A DNA stretch of 64,000 bases from JAKACA01 sp963769255 (GCA_963769255.1 CAVYKV010000002.1:372001-436000); one strand, 5' to 3'. Positions 29,753-38,569 are shown, counted from the stretch's first letter. Program-made: numbers and translations. The notes: generated by a model from the sequence alone, not told the origin.

Positions 29753-31300
29753 TCATCCTGCGTTCTGTGGCCGGAGAGCGGCCTCGAGGACGGCGAGCGC
29801 AACGGGGCCGGCGACGGACGCCCCCGTCGGGTTGATGCTGCACGAGAGCGAGCTGAGAACCGGCACCATGGCTGCCACGACCACGGACGGCGTCTGCCCC
29901 GGGCCGGCCGGGGCGACGGCGACGAGCCAGTTGTAGGTGCCGCAGTCGTTCCCGCCCGGCTGCGCCGTCCCCGTCTTGGCGGCGGCCGTCGGGAAGCCGG
30001 CCGAGTAGTAGCCCTGGAAGAGCGTGAAGGCGGTGCCGTCGCTGCTCGTCGTGACGCCCGTCATGAGCTGGCGGACGGTGGCTGCGGTGGCGGCCGAGGT
30101 GGCCTGCACCCATGGGCGCGGCGTGTAGACGAACTCGTCGTTGCCGGCGCTGCCAATGGCCTTCTCCACGAGGTGTGGCGCCATGATCGTCCCGTTGTCG
30201 GCCATGGCGGCCCCCACGAGGGCCATCTGGAGGACGGTGGCGTTGTCGTCGTACTGCCCGATGGCGGAATAGCCGAGGTAGGGGCTTGCGCTCGGGGCGT
30301 CGATGGCGCTGGCGGGGGGGAAGACGGAGGCGACGGCACCGGGGACGTCGATGGGCGGCACGCTCCCGAAGCCGAAGGCTCTCGCCTCGGCCGCCAAGCG
30401 CCCGCCGCCGAGCTCGACGCCGATCTGGCTGAAGGACGTATCGCAGGAGGCGGCCAGGGCGTTCGCCAGGTCGCCCCCGCAGGACTCGTAGGCGTAATTG
30501 TGGATCGTCTTCGGCGGGGTCCCGGTGTCGGGGAAGGCGTACTGGCTCTCGACCGGGAAGATCTGGTGGGCGATGACGGGGTTGTGGTCGTAGATGGCCG
30601 CCGTCGTGATCATCTTGAACGTCGAGCCCGGGGGGTGCAGGGCGGAGATGGCGTTGTCGTACAGCGGGTTCTCGTCGATGGGGAGGGAGTTGTAGTTCGT
30701 CGCCAGGGCGTTGACGGCCTTCGGGTCGTGGGCGGCGAAACGGTTCGGGTCGTAGGCGGGGTTGCTGTACATGGCGAGGATGTCGCCGTTGCGTGGATCG
30801 AGGGCGATGACGGCCCCGCCGCTGCCCGAGCCCGGCTGCGAGTCGAGCGCCTGCATGGCGACGGCCTGCAGCCGTTCCGAGACCGTGAGGACGACATCGT
30901 CGGTCTCGAGGTGCTGGGTGAGAAGGTCGTGCAGCGAGCCGATGGGCGTCTCGTGCTGGCTCAGGTACTGGTCGTAGGAGGCCTCGACCCCGAAGGGCGA
31001 CGCCTGCACGGCGGTGGCGTAATAGCCGGTGACGTCCGAGAACATCTCCGCCGTCGCCGTCGGGTAGACGCGGAGATAGTGGTAGATGTCGTCGGTGGGT
31101 CGCGAGTAGGCGAGGACGTCGCCGTCGGCACTCAGGATCTCGCCCCGCGGCTCGAAGTACGGGCTCGGCTTGGCCACGGAATTGAGCGGGTTCCGGTCGA
31201 GGGCCCGGGCCTGGCGCACCTGGATGTTCGCCATCTGGAGGACGAGGAGGGCGAAGCACACGAGCAGGACGACGCCGATTCGCCGGACGCGTGTGTTCAC
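29753..31300 (-). CDS. pbpA: Penicillin-binding protein 2-type transpeptidase PbpA
   Basis: A 515-residue class B PBP that cross-links peptidoglycan at the septum or pole. One N-terminal helix (residues 8-25) anchors it; FEPRGEILSADGDVLAYSRP is the usual non-catalytic segment. The active-site motifs are STFK (S226/K229), SCD at 285-287 in place of SxN, and KTG at 442-444. The aspartate in the second motif is a change from the common SCN. The ATG overlaps the pstP stop by four bases, where rodA would normally intervene. pknB follows after 49 bases; pknA is missing. Confidence 0.93.
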   Translation of the reverse strand: MNTRVRRIGVVLLVCFALLVLQMANIQVRQARALDRNPLNSVAKPSPYFEPRGEILSADGDVLAYSRPTDDIYHYLRVYPTATAEMFSDVTGYYATAVQASPFGVEASYDQYLSQHETPIGSLHDLLTQHLETDDVVLTVSERLQAVAMQALDSQPGSGSGGAVIALDPRNGDILAMYSNPAYDPNRFAAHDPKAVNALATNYNSLPIDENPLYDNAISALHPPGSTFKMITTAAIYDHNPVIAHQIFPVESQYAFPDTGTPPKTIHNYAYESCGGDLANALAASCDTSFSQIGVELGGGRLAAEARAFGFGSVPPIDVPGAVASVFPPASAIDAPSASPYLGYSAIGQYDDNATVLQMALVGAAMADNGTIMAPHLVEKAIGSAGNDEFVYTPRPWVQATSAATAATVRQLMTGVTTSSDGTAFTLFQGYYSAGFPTAAAKTGTAQPGGNDCGTYNWLVAVAPAGPGQTPSVVVAAMVPVLSSLSCSINPTGASVAGPVALAVLEAALRPQNAG

Positions 31301-33180
31301 GCCGCCGCCGTCGTCGAGGTCGTCGACGTCGAGGTCGTCGTGGTCGACGCGGTCGTCGTCGTGGTGGACGACGTCGTCGTGGTGGTGGAGGAAGTCGTCG
31401 TGGTCGTCTTCTTCGGCTTCGTCGTCGTGGTGACCGTCGGGGGCGGCACCGTCGTCGGGGGCAACGTGCTCGTCGTCGGCGGGAGCGTCGTCGCGGGAAG
31501 GGTCGTGGTCGTCTCGGCCTCGAAGGCGTTGTGCTTCTCGTTGCGAAGGCGGGCGACGACGGCCTCGGCGGCCTTCAGGGAGCTCTCCTGCAGGCCGCTG
31601 CGCAACGTGACGACGCTCGAGACGAGGAGCTGGTTGGTGCGGATGGCACTCGTCTCGACGAGCTGGGGTTTGAACCAGAGCATGCCGCCCGGTTCACCCT
31701 GGTAGATGGCCACGGCGTCGCCGTTCAAGCCGACGTAGTACTTCGACTGCTCGTACCAGATCACGACGGCGACGGTCCCCGCGAGGAGGCCGACGAGGAG
31801 GAGGACGAAGGTGGCCACCCTGATGGTGACGACCCGGTCGCCGTGGCCCTTGTGGCGGCGCTTCGGTACGAGCACGACGGGCCGGGGGCGGCCACCGTCG
31901 AGCCCAGCCGCCGGTGACCACGACCCGGCTCCTACCCTGCTCCCCCTCGCCGAAACCCCAATCCCGATCGTCCCGTCGATCGACGGCGGCGGCCGTCGCT
32001 GGCGCATGGTCATGCTGCGGCCGCTCGGCTCCGCCTCGCCTCCCGCCTTCTCCCCGACGGCGGGGCGCCCTCCGCCCGTGGCGACCTCCCCCTCGCCCTC
32101 CAGCAGCCCGCCGGCAGTGCCCGGCGGTCCGCCGGGCGACCCTGCGGCGGGAGCACCCGGGAGGGCGCCGCCCGGCAGGCTCCCGATGTGGGACTCGCCT
32201 TCGAAGAGCTCGGTGGCGGGCGCGATCGCCGTCGGGGGTCCTGCCATGGGGTCATCCGGTACGGCGGTGAGCGGGATGGCCTCGGTGAGCTCCGGCGTCC
32301 CGGCCACGGGATCCTCCGGCACGGGCGCTCCCGGGGGGATGAGCTGCACGGACATCCCGGACGGGTCGCCCGCCCCGCTCACGATGTCCGCCACGACGAC
32401 CGTGACGTTGTCCATGCCGCCGTGGCCGAGCGCCCGGCCGACGAGCTCGCCCACGGCCTCCTCCGGCGTCTCGGCCCGGGCGAGGATGTCGGCGATCTCC
32501 GGGTCCGGCAGCTCGTTCGTCAGGCCGTCGCTGCAGAGCAGGAACCTGCTGCCGGGCACGGCGTCGAGGTTCCAGACGTCGAAGGCGACCTCCGGTTCGA
32601 CCCCGAGCGCCCTCGTGAGCACGTGCCGATGGGGATGGACGGCCGCCTCCTCGTGTGTCAGCTCCCCGTGCCGCACCATCTCCTCGACGACGGAGTGGTC
32701 TTCGGTGAGCTGGCGGAACTGGCCGGTGGCGCCGTCGAGCACGTAGGCGCGCGAGTCGCCCACGTTGAGGAGGACGAGGTGGCTCTGTCCGTCCGCCTCA
32801 GCCGAGGTCTCCGTCGCCTCCCCGTCGCTCACCGTGACGCCTCCGTCGCCCTGAGGCGGTGCCGCCAGGCGGCCCTCTGCCACGAGCGCCACGACCGTGA
32901 GCGTCGTCCCCATGCCGTGCAGGGTGCGGTCCACGCGGCTCTGCCGCCAGACGGCCCGGTTGGCTCGCCTGGCGGCGGCGAGGAGGCCGTCGCCGGAACG
33001 GTCGCGCCGGAAGGCCTCGAGAAGCTCCTCGATGGCGGTGCGGGCGGCCACCTCGCCCCCGAGGTGCCCGCCCATGCCGTCGGCGACGGCGACGAGATCG
33101 GAGCTGACGAGGGCGAGATCCTGGTTGGTGGATCTCACGTAGCCCGGGTGGGTCTCCGCGGCGGCGCGGAGCATCGTCAT
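31297..33180 (-). CDS. pstP: PP2C-type protein phosphatase PstP with Thr-rich extracellular tail
   Basis: A 627-residue membrane phosphatase reversing PknB phosphorylation. The catalytic domain (about 1-270) has VRSTNQDLALV, VAVADGMGGHLGGEVAA, NVGDSRAYVLDG, LLCSDGL and GMDNVTVVVADI, the metal-binding aspartates of PP2C. A 29-residue acidic insert (about 105-133) is unusual. A 180-residue disordered linker leads to one helix (454-475); outside is a small domain and a tail from 556 to 627 made mostly of Thr with Pro, Ser and Ala, likely a wall-spanning or glycosylated stretch. The tail is encoded by a simple repeat of gtcgtc-like triplets. Start 33180 or 33174 both fit. Confidence 0.93.
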   Translation of the reverse strand: MTMLRAAAETHPGYVRSTNQDLALVSSDLVAVADGMGGHLGGEVAARTAIEELLEAFRRDRSGDGLLAAARRANRAVWRQSRVDRTLHGMGTTLTVVALVAEGRLAAPPQGDGGVTVSDGEATETSAEADGQSHLVLLNVGDSRAYVLDGATGQFRQLTEDHSVVEEMVRHGELTHEEAAVHPHRHVLTRALGVEPEVAFDVWNLDAVPGSRFLLCSDGLTNELPDPEIADILARAETPEEAVGELVGRALGHGGMDNVTVVVADIVSGAGDPSGMSVQLIPPGAPVPEDPVAGTPELTEAIPLTAVPDDPMAGPPTAIAPATELFEGESHIGSLPGGALPGAPAAGSPGGPPGTAGGLLEGEGEVATGGGRPAVGEKAGGEAEPSGRSMTMRQRRPPPSIDGTIGIGVSARGSRVGAGSWSPAAGLDGGRPRPVVLVPKRRHKGHGDRVVTIRVATFVLLLVGLLAGTVAVVIWYEQSKYYVGLNGDAVAIYQGEPGGMLWFKPQLVETSAIRTNQLLVSSVVTLRSGLQESSLKAAEAVVARLRNEKHNAFEAETTTTLPATTLPPTTSTLPPTTVPPPTVTTTTKPKKTTTTTSSTTTTTSSTTTTTASTTTTSTSTTSTTAAA

Positions 33181-33208
33181 CCGCTGCCGGTCCCTGCCTT
33201 GACCGCCC

Positions 33209-33662
33209 TCACCGTGCCACCTCGAGGATGGTGCTGCCGATCTTCACGTGGTCCCCGCGCTGCAAGCGCTCGGGTTCGCTCACCCGGGCGTCGTTCAGCC
33301 AGGTCCCGTTCGTCGAGCCGAGATCCTCCAGCCACAGCTCCCCGTTGCGCCGGTACACGCGGGCGTGCACGGACGACGTGAAGGTGTCGTCCTCGAGCGA
33401 CACGGCGCAGCCTGGCGAGCGGCCCAGCGTCACCTCCTCACCGAGCTCGAAGACGCGACCCGCGACGTTGCGGTGGGTCGACGACCTTCAACTTGAGCTG
33501 CACGGAACGGTCCGTGCCGAGCGGGACCGGGATGGGGACGACGGCGCGCTCGGCCTTGGAACGGCGCATCTCGACGAAGACCATGCGGGCGGCGTAGAGG
33601 AAGAACAGCCAGAGCAGGCCCAGGAGGAAATAGCGGAGGAGGTGGAGCAGTGCATGCGGCAC
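33209..33662 (-). CDS. fhaB: FHA-domain protein FhaB/FipA, frame broken by a +1 insertion
   Basis: A small membrane FHA protein, about 150 residues when repaired. The first frame (33662 down) gives a helix LLHLLRYFLLGLLWLFFLYA and a linker to VQLKLKVVDPP. The FHA core (GRVFELGEEVTLGRSPGCAV, SSVHARVYRR, DLGSTNGTWLN) is in the next frame, down to the stop at 33209. One extra base near 33467-33473 joins the two; without repair the first frame ends at 33438 in an unrelated Arg-rich tail. FHA domains bind phosphothreonine; FhaB in mycobacteria links PknB/PstP to division and PBPs. Order fhaA-fhaB-pstP is conserved. Confidence 0.88.
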
Positions 33663-33677
33663 GGGACGCTCGGGGGG

Positions 33678-34331
33678 CTAGGCGGGCTCGAACTTGAGCG
33701 TCGTCGTGCCGATCGTGATCGTGTCGCCCGGCAGGAGGCGCTGCTGGTGGACGGGGACGCCGTTGACCTTCGTCCCGTTCGTGGAGCCGAGGTCGACGAT
33801 CACGACGTCGAGGGCCTCCCGGCGGATCTGGGCGTGCCGGCGGGACACGTTCGGGTCGTCGAGCGAGATGGCGCACTCGGGGAGGCGGCCGATCGTGACG
33901 ATCTCGTCAGCGATCCCGACGCGGCGGCCGTCCGGTAGGACGATCCAGTCGCTCGGCCCCGCCGCGCTCTCGACCCAGTCGCTCTCGATGGCGAAGGTGC
34001 TCGTCGACAGGTCGGGGTCCTCGTGGACGACGATCTCGACGGGACCGAGGAACGAATAGCGCTCCTTGCCGGCGTGCTCCCTCACCGCCTCGATGAGCTC
34101 CCGGTTGAGGACGTCGCCGAAGTCCTCGAATCGCTCGTAGTCGCCGGTGGCCAGGTAGACGTCGAAGTGGTTCGGGGCGATGAGGCCCTTCACCCCGACG
34201 ACTCGGCGGAGATCCATCTCCCGCGTCAATCGGCGGCCAAGCTCCACGGGTTGGAGTTGACCATGAAAGGCCTTGGCAAACGCCCCTTCCACGAGACGCT
34301 CCAGGCGGCGCTCGAATTGCTCGAGTCCCAT
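33678..34331 (-). CDS. fhaA: FhaA: DUF3662 plus FHA domain protein
   Basis: A 217-residue protein with the N-terminal DUF3662 domain (MGLEQFERRLERLVEGAFAK, residues 1-115) and a C-terminal FHA domain (GRLPECAISLDDPNVSRRHA, VDLGSTNGTKVNG). The long Gln/Gly/Pro-rich linker found in mycobacterial FhaA is nearly absent, only about 20 residues. FhaA binds phosphorylated PknB and wall-synthesis partners such as MviN. It is first in the cluster and divergent from tRNA-Leu, as in M. tuberculosis. A TATCCT lies ten bases upstream of the ATG. Confidence 0.92.
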   Translation of the reverse strand: MGLEQFERRLERLVEGAFAKAFHGQLQPVELGRRLTREMDLRRVVGVKGLIAPNHFDVYLATGDYERFEDFGDVLNRELIEAVREHAGKERYSFLGPVEIVVHEDPDLSTSTFAIESDWVESAAGPSDWIVLPDGRRVGIADEIVTIGRLPECAISLDDPNVSRRHAQIRREALDVVIVDLGSTNGTKVNGVPVHQQRLLPGDTITIGTTTLKFEPA

Positions 34332-34438
34332 CCTGGGAACGAGGATACCGGCCCACGGAACTGCGACGGAAGCAGGCGGGCCGTTCCGGTCCTGGTAGAG
34401 CGGGGGTTGGCGGGGCGGCTATCGTCGTCTCGTCACCC

Positions 34439-34522
<84 letters not shown>

Positions 34523-34535
34523 CCCGAGACGTCCC

Positions 34536-35135
34536 TCAGACGTCGAACAGCATGGCCAGGTCGTGACGCAGGCTCGCGGTCGTGAGCGCACCGATGTTCT
34601 CGCCGACGACCTTGCCCCCGGAGGTCACGAAGACGGTGACGGGGAGGCCGGGAATCCCGTACCCGGTGGCGACGACGGCCGTCGGGTCGAAGAGCTGGCG
34701 GTAGGTGACCCCGTACTTGCGGATGAAGGAGAGGCCGGCCCCCTTCTGGTCCAGCGTGTCGACACCCACGAAATCCACCTTCCCGCCGAGCTGGCGGGCG
34801 ACGCTCTCGATGGCCGGCGTCTCGCTCGTGCAGACGGTGCAGGTGCTCGACCAGAGGTTGAGGACGACGGGCCTGCCGAGCAGCGACGGCATGGTGGTCG
34901 TGCCGGCCCCGCCCGCCGCCGTGAGGCTGGCGAGGGAGAAGGCCACCGGCTTCGTGGACTTCGGCGTGAAGAAGCCCACGTCGTTCGCACTCCCGAGCAT
35001 CGTCGAATGGGAGGAGTACCCGACCGCCTTCACGGCTGCGAAGACGGTCCCACCCGTCACGAGGACGGCGACGACGATGAGCAGGCGCAGTTGTCTCGGA
35101 AGGCGGCGCTTTCCGACGACGGCGACCTCCGACAT
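34536..35135 (-). CDS. TlpA/ResA-like membrane-anchored thioredoxin
   Basis: A 199-residue protein with an N-terminal helix (about residues 17-38) and an extracytoplasmic thioredoxin fold. The redox pair is in LNLWSSTCTVCTSETPAIE (CTVC), and the cis-proline loop is in GYGIPGLPVTVFV. Such proteins reduce disulfides outside the membrane, often for cytochrome c maturation, taking electrons from CcdA. The divergent neighbour 72 bases away is indeed ccdA-like. No cytochrome c genes are in the window. The start is clear from the basic N-terminus before the helix. Confidence 0.88.
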   Translation of the reverse strand: MSEVAVVGKRRLPRQLRLLIVVAVLVTGGTVFAAVKAVGYSSHSTMLGSANDVGFFTPKSTKPVAFSLASLTAAGGAGTTTMPSLLGRPVVLNLWSSTCTVCTSETPAIESVARQLGGKVDFVGVDTLDQKGAGLSFIRKYGVTYRQLFDPTAVVATGYGIPGLPVTVFVTSGGKVVGENIGALTTASLRHDLAMLFDV

Positions 35136-35207
35136 CGAGGCGCGAAACTACCGTCTTTGTAGCGCCTCGCCCCAGCAGGCAAGATAACGACGGGCAGAGA
35201 GGACGAC

Positions 35208-35940
35208 ATGGCCGCCAGCGACGCCATCGACATCGGTTACATCGCCGCCTTCGGCGGCGGCTTGGTGTCGTTCGCCTCGCCCTGCGTGCTCCCGATCCTG
35301 CCCGTCGTGCTCTCCGTCGTGACGGGGACCGACATCACCTCGGTGGCCGAGACGCGGGGGCACCTCGGGAAGGTGGCGCGGGACACGGGTTTGTTCGTGG
35401 CCGGTTTCTCCGTCGTCTTCGTCCTCGTGGGGCTGTCGGCCACCCTCGTCGGCCAGACGATCACCCACGACAAGCAGGCGCTCACTCGCATCTCGGGCAT
35501 CGTGCTGCTCGTCATGGCGGCGGCGCTGGGCGCCGGTCTCCTCCTCCGGGCGCCGGCGTTCGGGCGGGAGCACCGGTTCCACCCGGATCTCGTCGCGCTT
35601 CGGCCCCTTCGCCGCTCCGCTGGCGGGCGCCGCCTTCGGGTTCGGCTGGACTCCCTGCGCCACCCCCGTCCTCGCCTCGGTCCTCGCCGTGGCGGCCTCG
35701 GGTTCCGACGTCGCCCGGGCGACCGGGCTCCTCATCGCCTACTCGCTCGGGCTCGGCCTCCCCTGCCTCGCCGTCAGCCTCGCCTTCGGGCGGCTGGCGG
35801 GGGCGCTGGCGTTCGCGCGTCGCCATGTCGTCGGCATCACGGTGACGGCCACGGCGGCCATGGCGGGCTACGGCGTCCTCCTCGTCCTCGACCGGCTGAG
35901 CTGGATCACCACACACCTGCAGTCATTGACTCCCCATTGA
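35208..35940 (+). CDS. ccdA: CcdA-type thiol transporter, frame broken by a +1 insertion
   Basis: A six-helix membrane protein carrying reducing power from cytoplasmic thioredoxin to the outside. The first cysteine is in SFASPCVLPILPVVLSVV; helices follow to LLLRAPAFGREHRFHPDL. At about 35592 the frame breaks; the rest (SRFGPFAAPLAGAAFGFG, then WTPCATPVLASV with the second cysteine, and three more helices) is one frame over, to the stop at 35938-35940. Removing one base (CTCG to CTC or CTG) restores about 243 residues. ATG 35208 lies in the divergent region shared with the TlpA-like gene. An error in the sequence is the simplest reading. Confidence 0.9.
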
Positions 35941-36097
35941 GCGAGGCTGGGCGGGCCGTCGATCCCCGCCACGCCGACCCGTCGTGGCGCTTGCCCCGAG
36001 GGCGGGCACACCGGCTACTGTCTCGGCAGCACGCTGCCAGAGTCAGGGTGCCGACATCTCGAACGCCCATCCGCAGACACGACCGAAGGAGCCTTCC

Positions 36098-36787
36098 GTG
36101 ACCACAGAGGTGACCTCGAACGCCTCGTCCCAACCGATCGACGTCGAGTCGGCGATCGCCGCCGCCATCGGTTCACGCCGGCTGCTGAGCCACCCCTTCT
36201 ACCAGCGCTGGCTGGACGGGACGCTGAAGGCGAGCGAGCTCGCCACCTACGCCGCCCAGTACCGCTACTTCGAGGCGCAGCTCCCCGGCTTCCTCGCGAG
36301 CGTCCTCGAGACGCTCCCGGACGGATCGGCCCGTGACCTCGTGGCGGCGAACCTCTCCGACGAGCTGTCCTCCCCGGCCCCCCACCTGGAGCTCTTCGAC
36401 GGCTTCGCCAGCGCCGTCGGCGCTGAGCCCACGGCGGCGACGCCGGCCACCGAGGCGCTCGTGTCCTGCTACAGCCACTTTGCCCACGCCCCGGCCCTCT
36501 CCGCCGTCGGCGCCCTTGCCGCCTACGAAGTGCAGGCGGCCGAGGTAGCCGTCAGCAAGGCCGCCGGGCTGCGTGAGCGCTACGGCCTCGAGGAGACGGC
36601 CACGACGTTCTGGGACGTGCACTCGACCACCGACCTCGACCACGCCGCCTGGGTCGTCGAAGCCCTCTCCGAGCTGGCCGAGAGCCCCGATGACGTCGCC
36701 CTCATGGCTGCCGCCGTCTCCGAGACGGCGGAGGCGTGGTGGTCCTTCCTCGACGAGCGCGAGGCGCTGCGGCCGGTCGGCGTCTGA
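36098..36787 (+). CDS. CADD-like haem-oxygenase-fold diiron oxidase (possible pABA synthase)
   Basis: A 229-residue all-helical protein of the TenA/PqqC/CADD haem-oxygenase-like fold. Candidate metal ligands are E89, H96, E144, H175, D179 and H182 (DELSSPAPH, AAYEVQ, WDVHSTTDLDH). From memory, the chlamydial protein CADD uses E81, H88, E142, H174, D178 and H181, with the same spacing inside each motif. Y35 (HPFYQRW) and K154 (VAVSKAAG) sit where CADD has its sacrificial Tyr27 and amino-donor Lys152. CADD-type proteins cleave their own tyrosine to make p-aminobenzoate. That role here is inference; PqqC-like or other diiron chemistry remains possible. GTG 36098 has GAAGGAG seven bases upstream. 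It stands alone between ccdA and an SDR. Confidence 0.75.
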   Translation: MTTEVTSNASSQPIDVESAIAAAIGSRRLLSHPFYQRWLDGTLKASELATYAAQYRYFEAQLPGFLASVLETLPDGSARDLVAANLSDELSSPAPHLELFDGFASAVGAEPTAATPATEALVSCYSHFAHAPALSAVGALAAYEVQAAEVAVSKAAGLRERYGLEETATTFWDVHSTTDLDHAAWVVEALSELAESPDDVALMAAAVSETAEAWWSFLDEREALRPVGV

Positions 36788-36836
36788 ACCCTCCGTCCTC
36801 GAACAGCGGGGCTTCTCGTCTCGCTGCTTGCGGCTC

Positions 36837-37667
36837 CTACAGACCCAACACGATGCGCGTCAACCGGTCGGCCACGCTTGTCGGCGTGAGCTGAGTGGCG
36901 GCGGCGAAGAAGTAGGCGTCAGGTCCCACGAGATAGCGGGCGCGGGGTGACTTGGCCGCCAGCACGCGGCCGATGACCTTGGCGCAGGTCTCCGGCCTCG
37001 CCATGACGGCTCCCGAGAGCCCGACGGACTGCCGCGCCCTCCGGTGGGCCATGGCATAACGCGGATCCTCCTCCGAGGGCTCGGCGCCTTCGAGACGGTC
37101 CCAGATCGCCGTGTGCACACCGCCGGGCTCGATGAGCACGACATGGATCCCCTCTCCGGCCACCTCCATGCGGAGGGCGTCGGACCAACCCTCGAGGGCG
37201 TGCTTGGCCGCCTGGTACCAGCCGGACAACGGCGTCGTAGCCCGGCCGTAGATGGAGGAGACGTTGACGATCGTGCCCCCGCCGGCCGCCCGCATCGACG
37301 GGAGGGCGAGGCGCGCGAGGCGAGCGGGGGCGATCACCATCGTCTCGAGGATGCGCCTGGCCTCCTCGTCGCCCACGTGCTCGATGGCGGCTTTCGTGCC
37401 GTAGCCGGCGTTGTTCACGAGTGCGGAGAGGGCGCCGTGCCGATCGACCGTCTCGGTGACAGCACGCTCGCAGGCACCGGCGTCGGTCACATCCATGAGC
37501 ACCGTGCCGACGTGCACACCCGCGACGTCGGCCGCCGACACGATGTCCTCCGCCTTGGCGGCCGAGCGTGCCGAGCCGACGGCGCACCACCCCTGCTTCG
37601 CAAGCTCGATCACGGTGGCGAGCCCGATGCCAGAGCTCGCTCCCGTCACGAGCGCCACCTTCGCCAT
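36837..37667 (-). CDS. Short-chain dehydrogenase/reductase
   Basis: A 276-residue classical SDR. The nucleotide motif TGASSGIG is at residues 8-15 and NNAG follows in LSALVNNAGYG; the catalytic Ser is in IVNVSSIYGR and Tyr/Lys in GWYQAAKHALEG. The chain keeps the N-terminus MAKVALVTGA; the open frame extends far upstream but without homology. TATCCT at 37674-37679 (minus strand) is six bases before the ATG, a leaderless promoter. The substrate is unknown; SDRs of this type act on hydroxy or keto groups of lipids or small alcohols. It is divergent from the methyltransferase gene. Confidence 0.88.
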   Translation of the reverse strand: MAKVALVTGASSGIGLATVIELAKQGWCAVGSARSAAKAEDIVSAADVAGVHVGTVLMDVTDAGACERAVTETVDRHGALSALVNNAGYGTKAAIEHVGDEEARRILETMVIAPARLARLALPSMRAAGGGTIVNVSSIYGRATTPLSGWYQAAKHALEGWSDALRMEVAGEGIHVVLIEPGGVHTAIWDRLEGAEPSEEDPRYAMAHRRARQSVGLSGAVMARPETCAKVIGRVLAAKSPRARYLVGPDAYFFAAATQLTPTSVADRLTRIVLGL

Positions 37668-37764
37668 ACCCGCAGGATACGCAGCCGGCAGCAGAGACGA
37701 CGAAGGAGCCCCCCGTTGGACCCGGTCCCGCTGGGCACGCTCCCGGCGCTCGTAGCCTGTCGTC

Positions 37765-38517
37765 ATGCCCCCTCGGCACCCGGAGCGCCTGCCGGTGGAC
37801 AGCCGCCTTCTCCCGCCCACCGAGGACCAGTACGAAGAACTGGCCCGCTGGATGCAGGTGGTCGGCCCGGCGGGCGGCTCGCTCATCGAGATCGGCAGCG
37901 GCGACGGGGACGACTCCTACTTCCCGCTCATCCGGCCCCAGTTCTCTCGCATCGTGGGCGTCGACCCCGACCCGGCCGGCTCCGGGCACCGCGGTCTCGA
38001 CGAGCGGCACGAGTGCACGATCGAGGAGTTCGCCGCCCGGTCCGGCGGGGGCGAGCTGTTCGACACCGCCCTCGCCGCCTATGTCCTCGAGCACGTGGCC
38101 GAGCCCGTGGCCTTCCTCTCCGCCGTGCGCTCCGTGCTCCGGCCAGGGGGATCCTTCTTCGTGGTCACCCCGAACCTCTGGCACTACTTCGGCCTGCTCG
38201 CGAAGGGTTCCGCCCTCTTCGGCCTCGAGGACCGGCTCCTCGTGGCGTTGCGCTCGATCCATCTCGAGGCTCACCACGACCACGCTGCCCGGCACTTCCC
38301 GGTCGCCTACCGGGCCAACTCCGTGCGAGCCATCCGCCGGGCGGCCGGTGCCGCCGGCTTCGCCGAGGTGCAGATCCGTCACCTCGAGAACCCCGCCGTC
38401 TTCGAGGCCTACTTCCCCGGCCGCTCCGTCGCTTTCCCTCGTCGCTACGCCGACGTCGTCAACCAGCTCGCGATTCCGGCGCTGTTCGGGACGATGATCT
38501 GCCGCTTCGTCCCGTAG
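37765..38517 (+). CDS. Class I SAM-dependent methyltransferase
   Basis: A 250-residue methyltransferase of the Rossmann type. Motif I is LIEIGSGDGDDSYF, the acidic loop is VGVDPDPAG, and LAAYVLEHVAEPVAFLSAVR with SVLRPGGSFFVVTPN fits the UbiE/Methyltransf_11 group. The substrate cannot be told. TAGCCT at 37753-37758 is six bases before ATG 37765, a leaderless start. A GC-rich hairpin directly follows the stop. The flanking genes (SDR, acyl-CoA dehydrogenase) suggest lipid or acyl metabolism but give no firm link. Confidence 0.85.
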   Translation: MPPRHPERLPVDSRLLPPTEDQYEELARWMQVVGPAGGSLIEIGSGDGDDSYFPLIRPQFSRIVGVDPDPAGSGHRGLDERHECTIEEFAARSGGGELFDTALAAYVLEHVAEPVAFLSAVRSVLRPGGSFFVVTPNLWHYFGLLAKGSALFGLEDRLLVALRSIHLEAHHDHAARHFPVAYRANSVRAIRRAAGAAGFAEVQIRHLENPAVFEAYFPGRSVAFPRRYADVVNQLAIPALFGTMICRFVP

Positions 38518-38541
38518 CCGCCCCGGTGGCGCCGGGGCGGC
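38517..38541 (+). terminator. Hairpin at the methyltransferase stop codon
   Basis: GCCGCCCCGG (38517-38526) pairs perfectly with CCGGGGCGGC (38532-38541) around a 5-base loop, starting at the last base of the stop codon. It has no immediate T-run. It is the best candidate for ending the methyltransferase transcript. Confidence 0.65.
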
Positions 38542-38569
38542 CTGGAGGAGGCCGTCGGGGTTTTGTGCA

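Noticed and set aside
31300..31440. Tandem repeat or CRISPR-like array
   Set aside because: The gtcgtc-type repeats encode the Thr-rich tail of PstP; there are no spacers or regular repeat units.
33209..33433. A stand-alone small FHA protein
   Set aside because: The frame is open further upstream and the FHA core lacks its first strand; it joins with the membrane segment at 33438-33662 into one fhaB gene.
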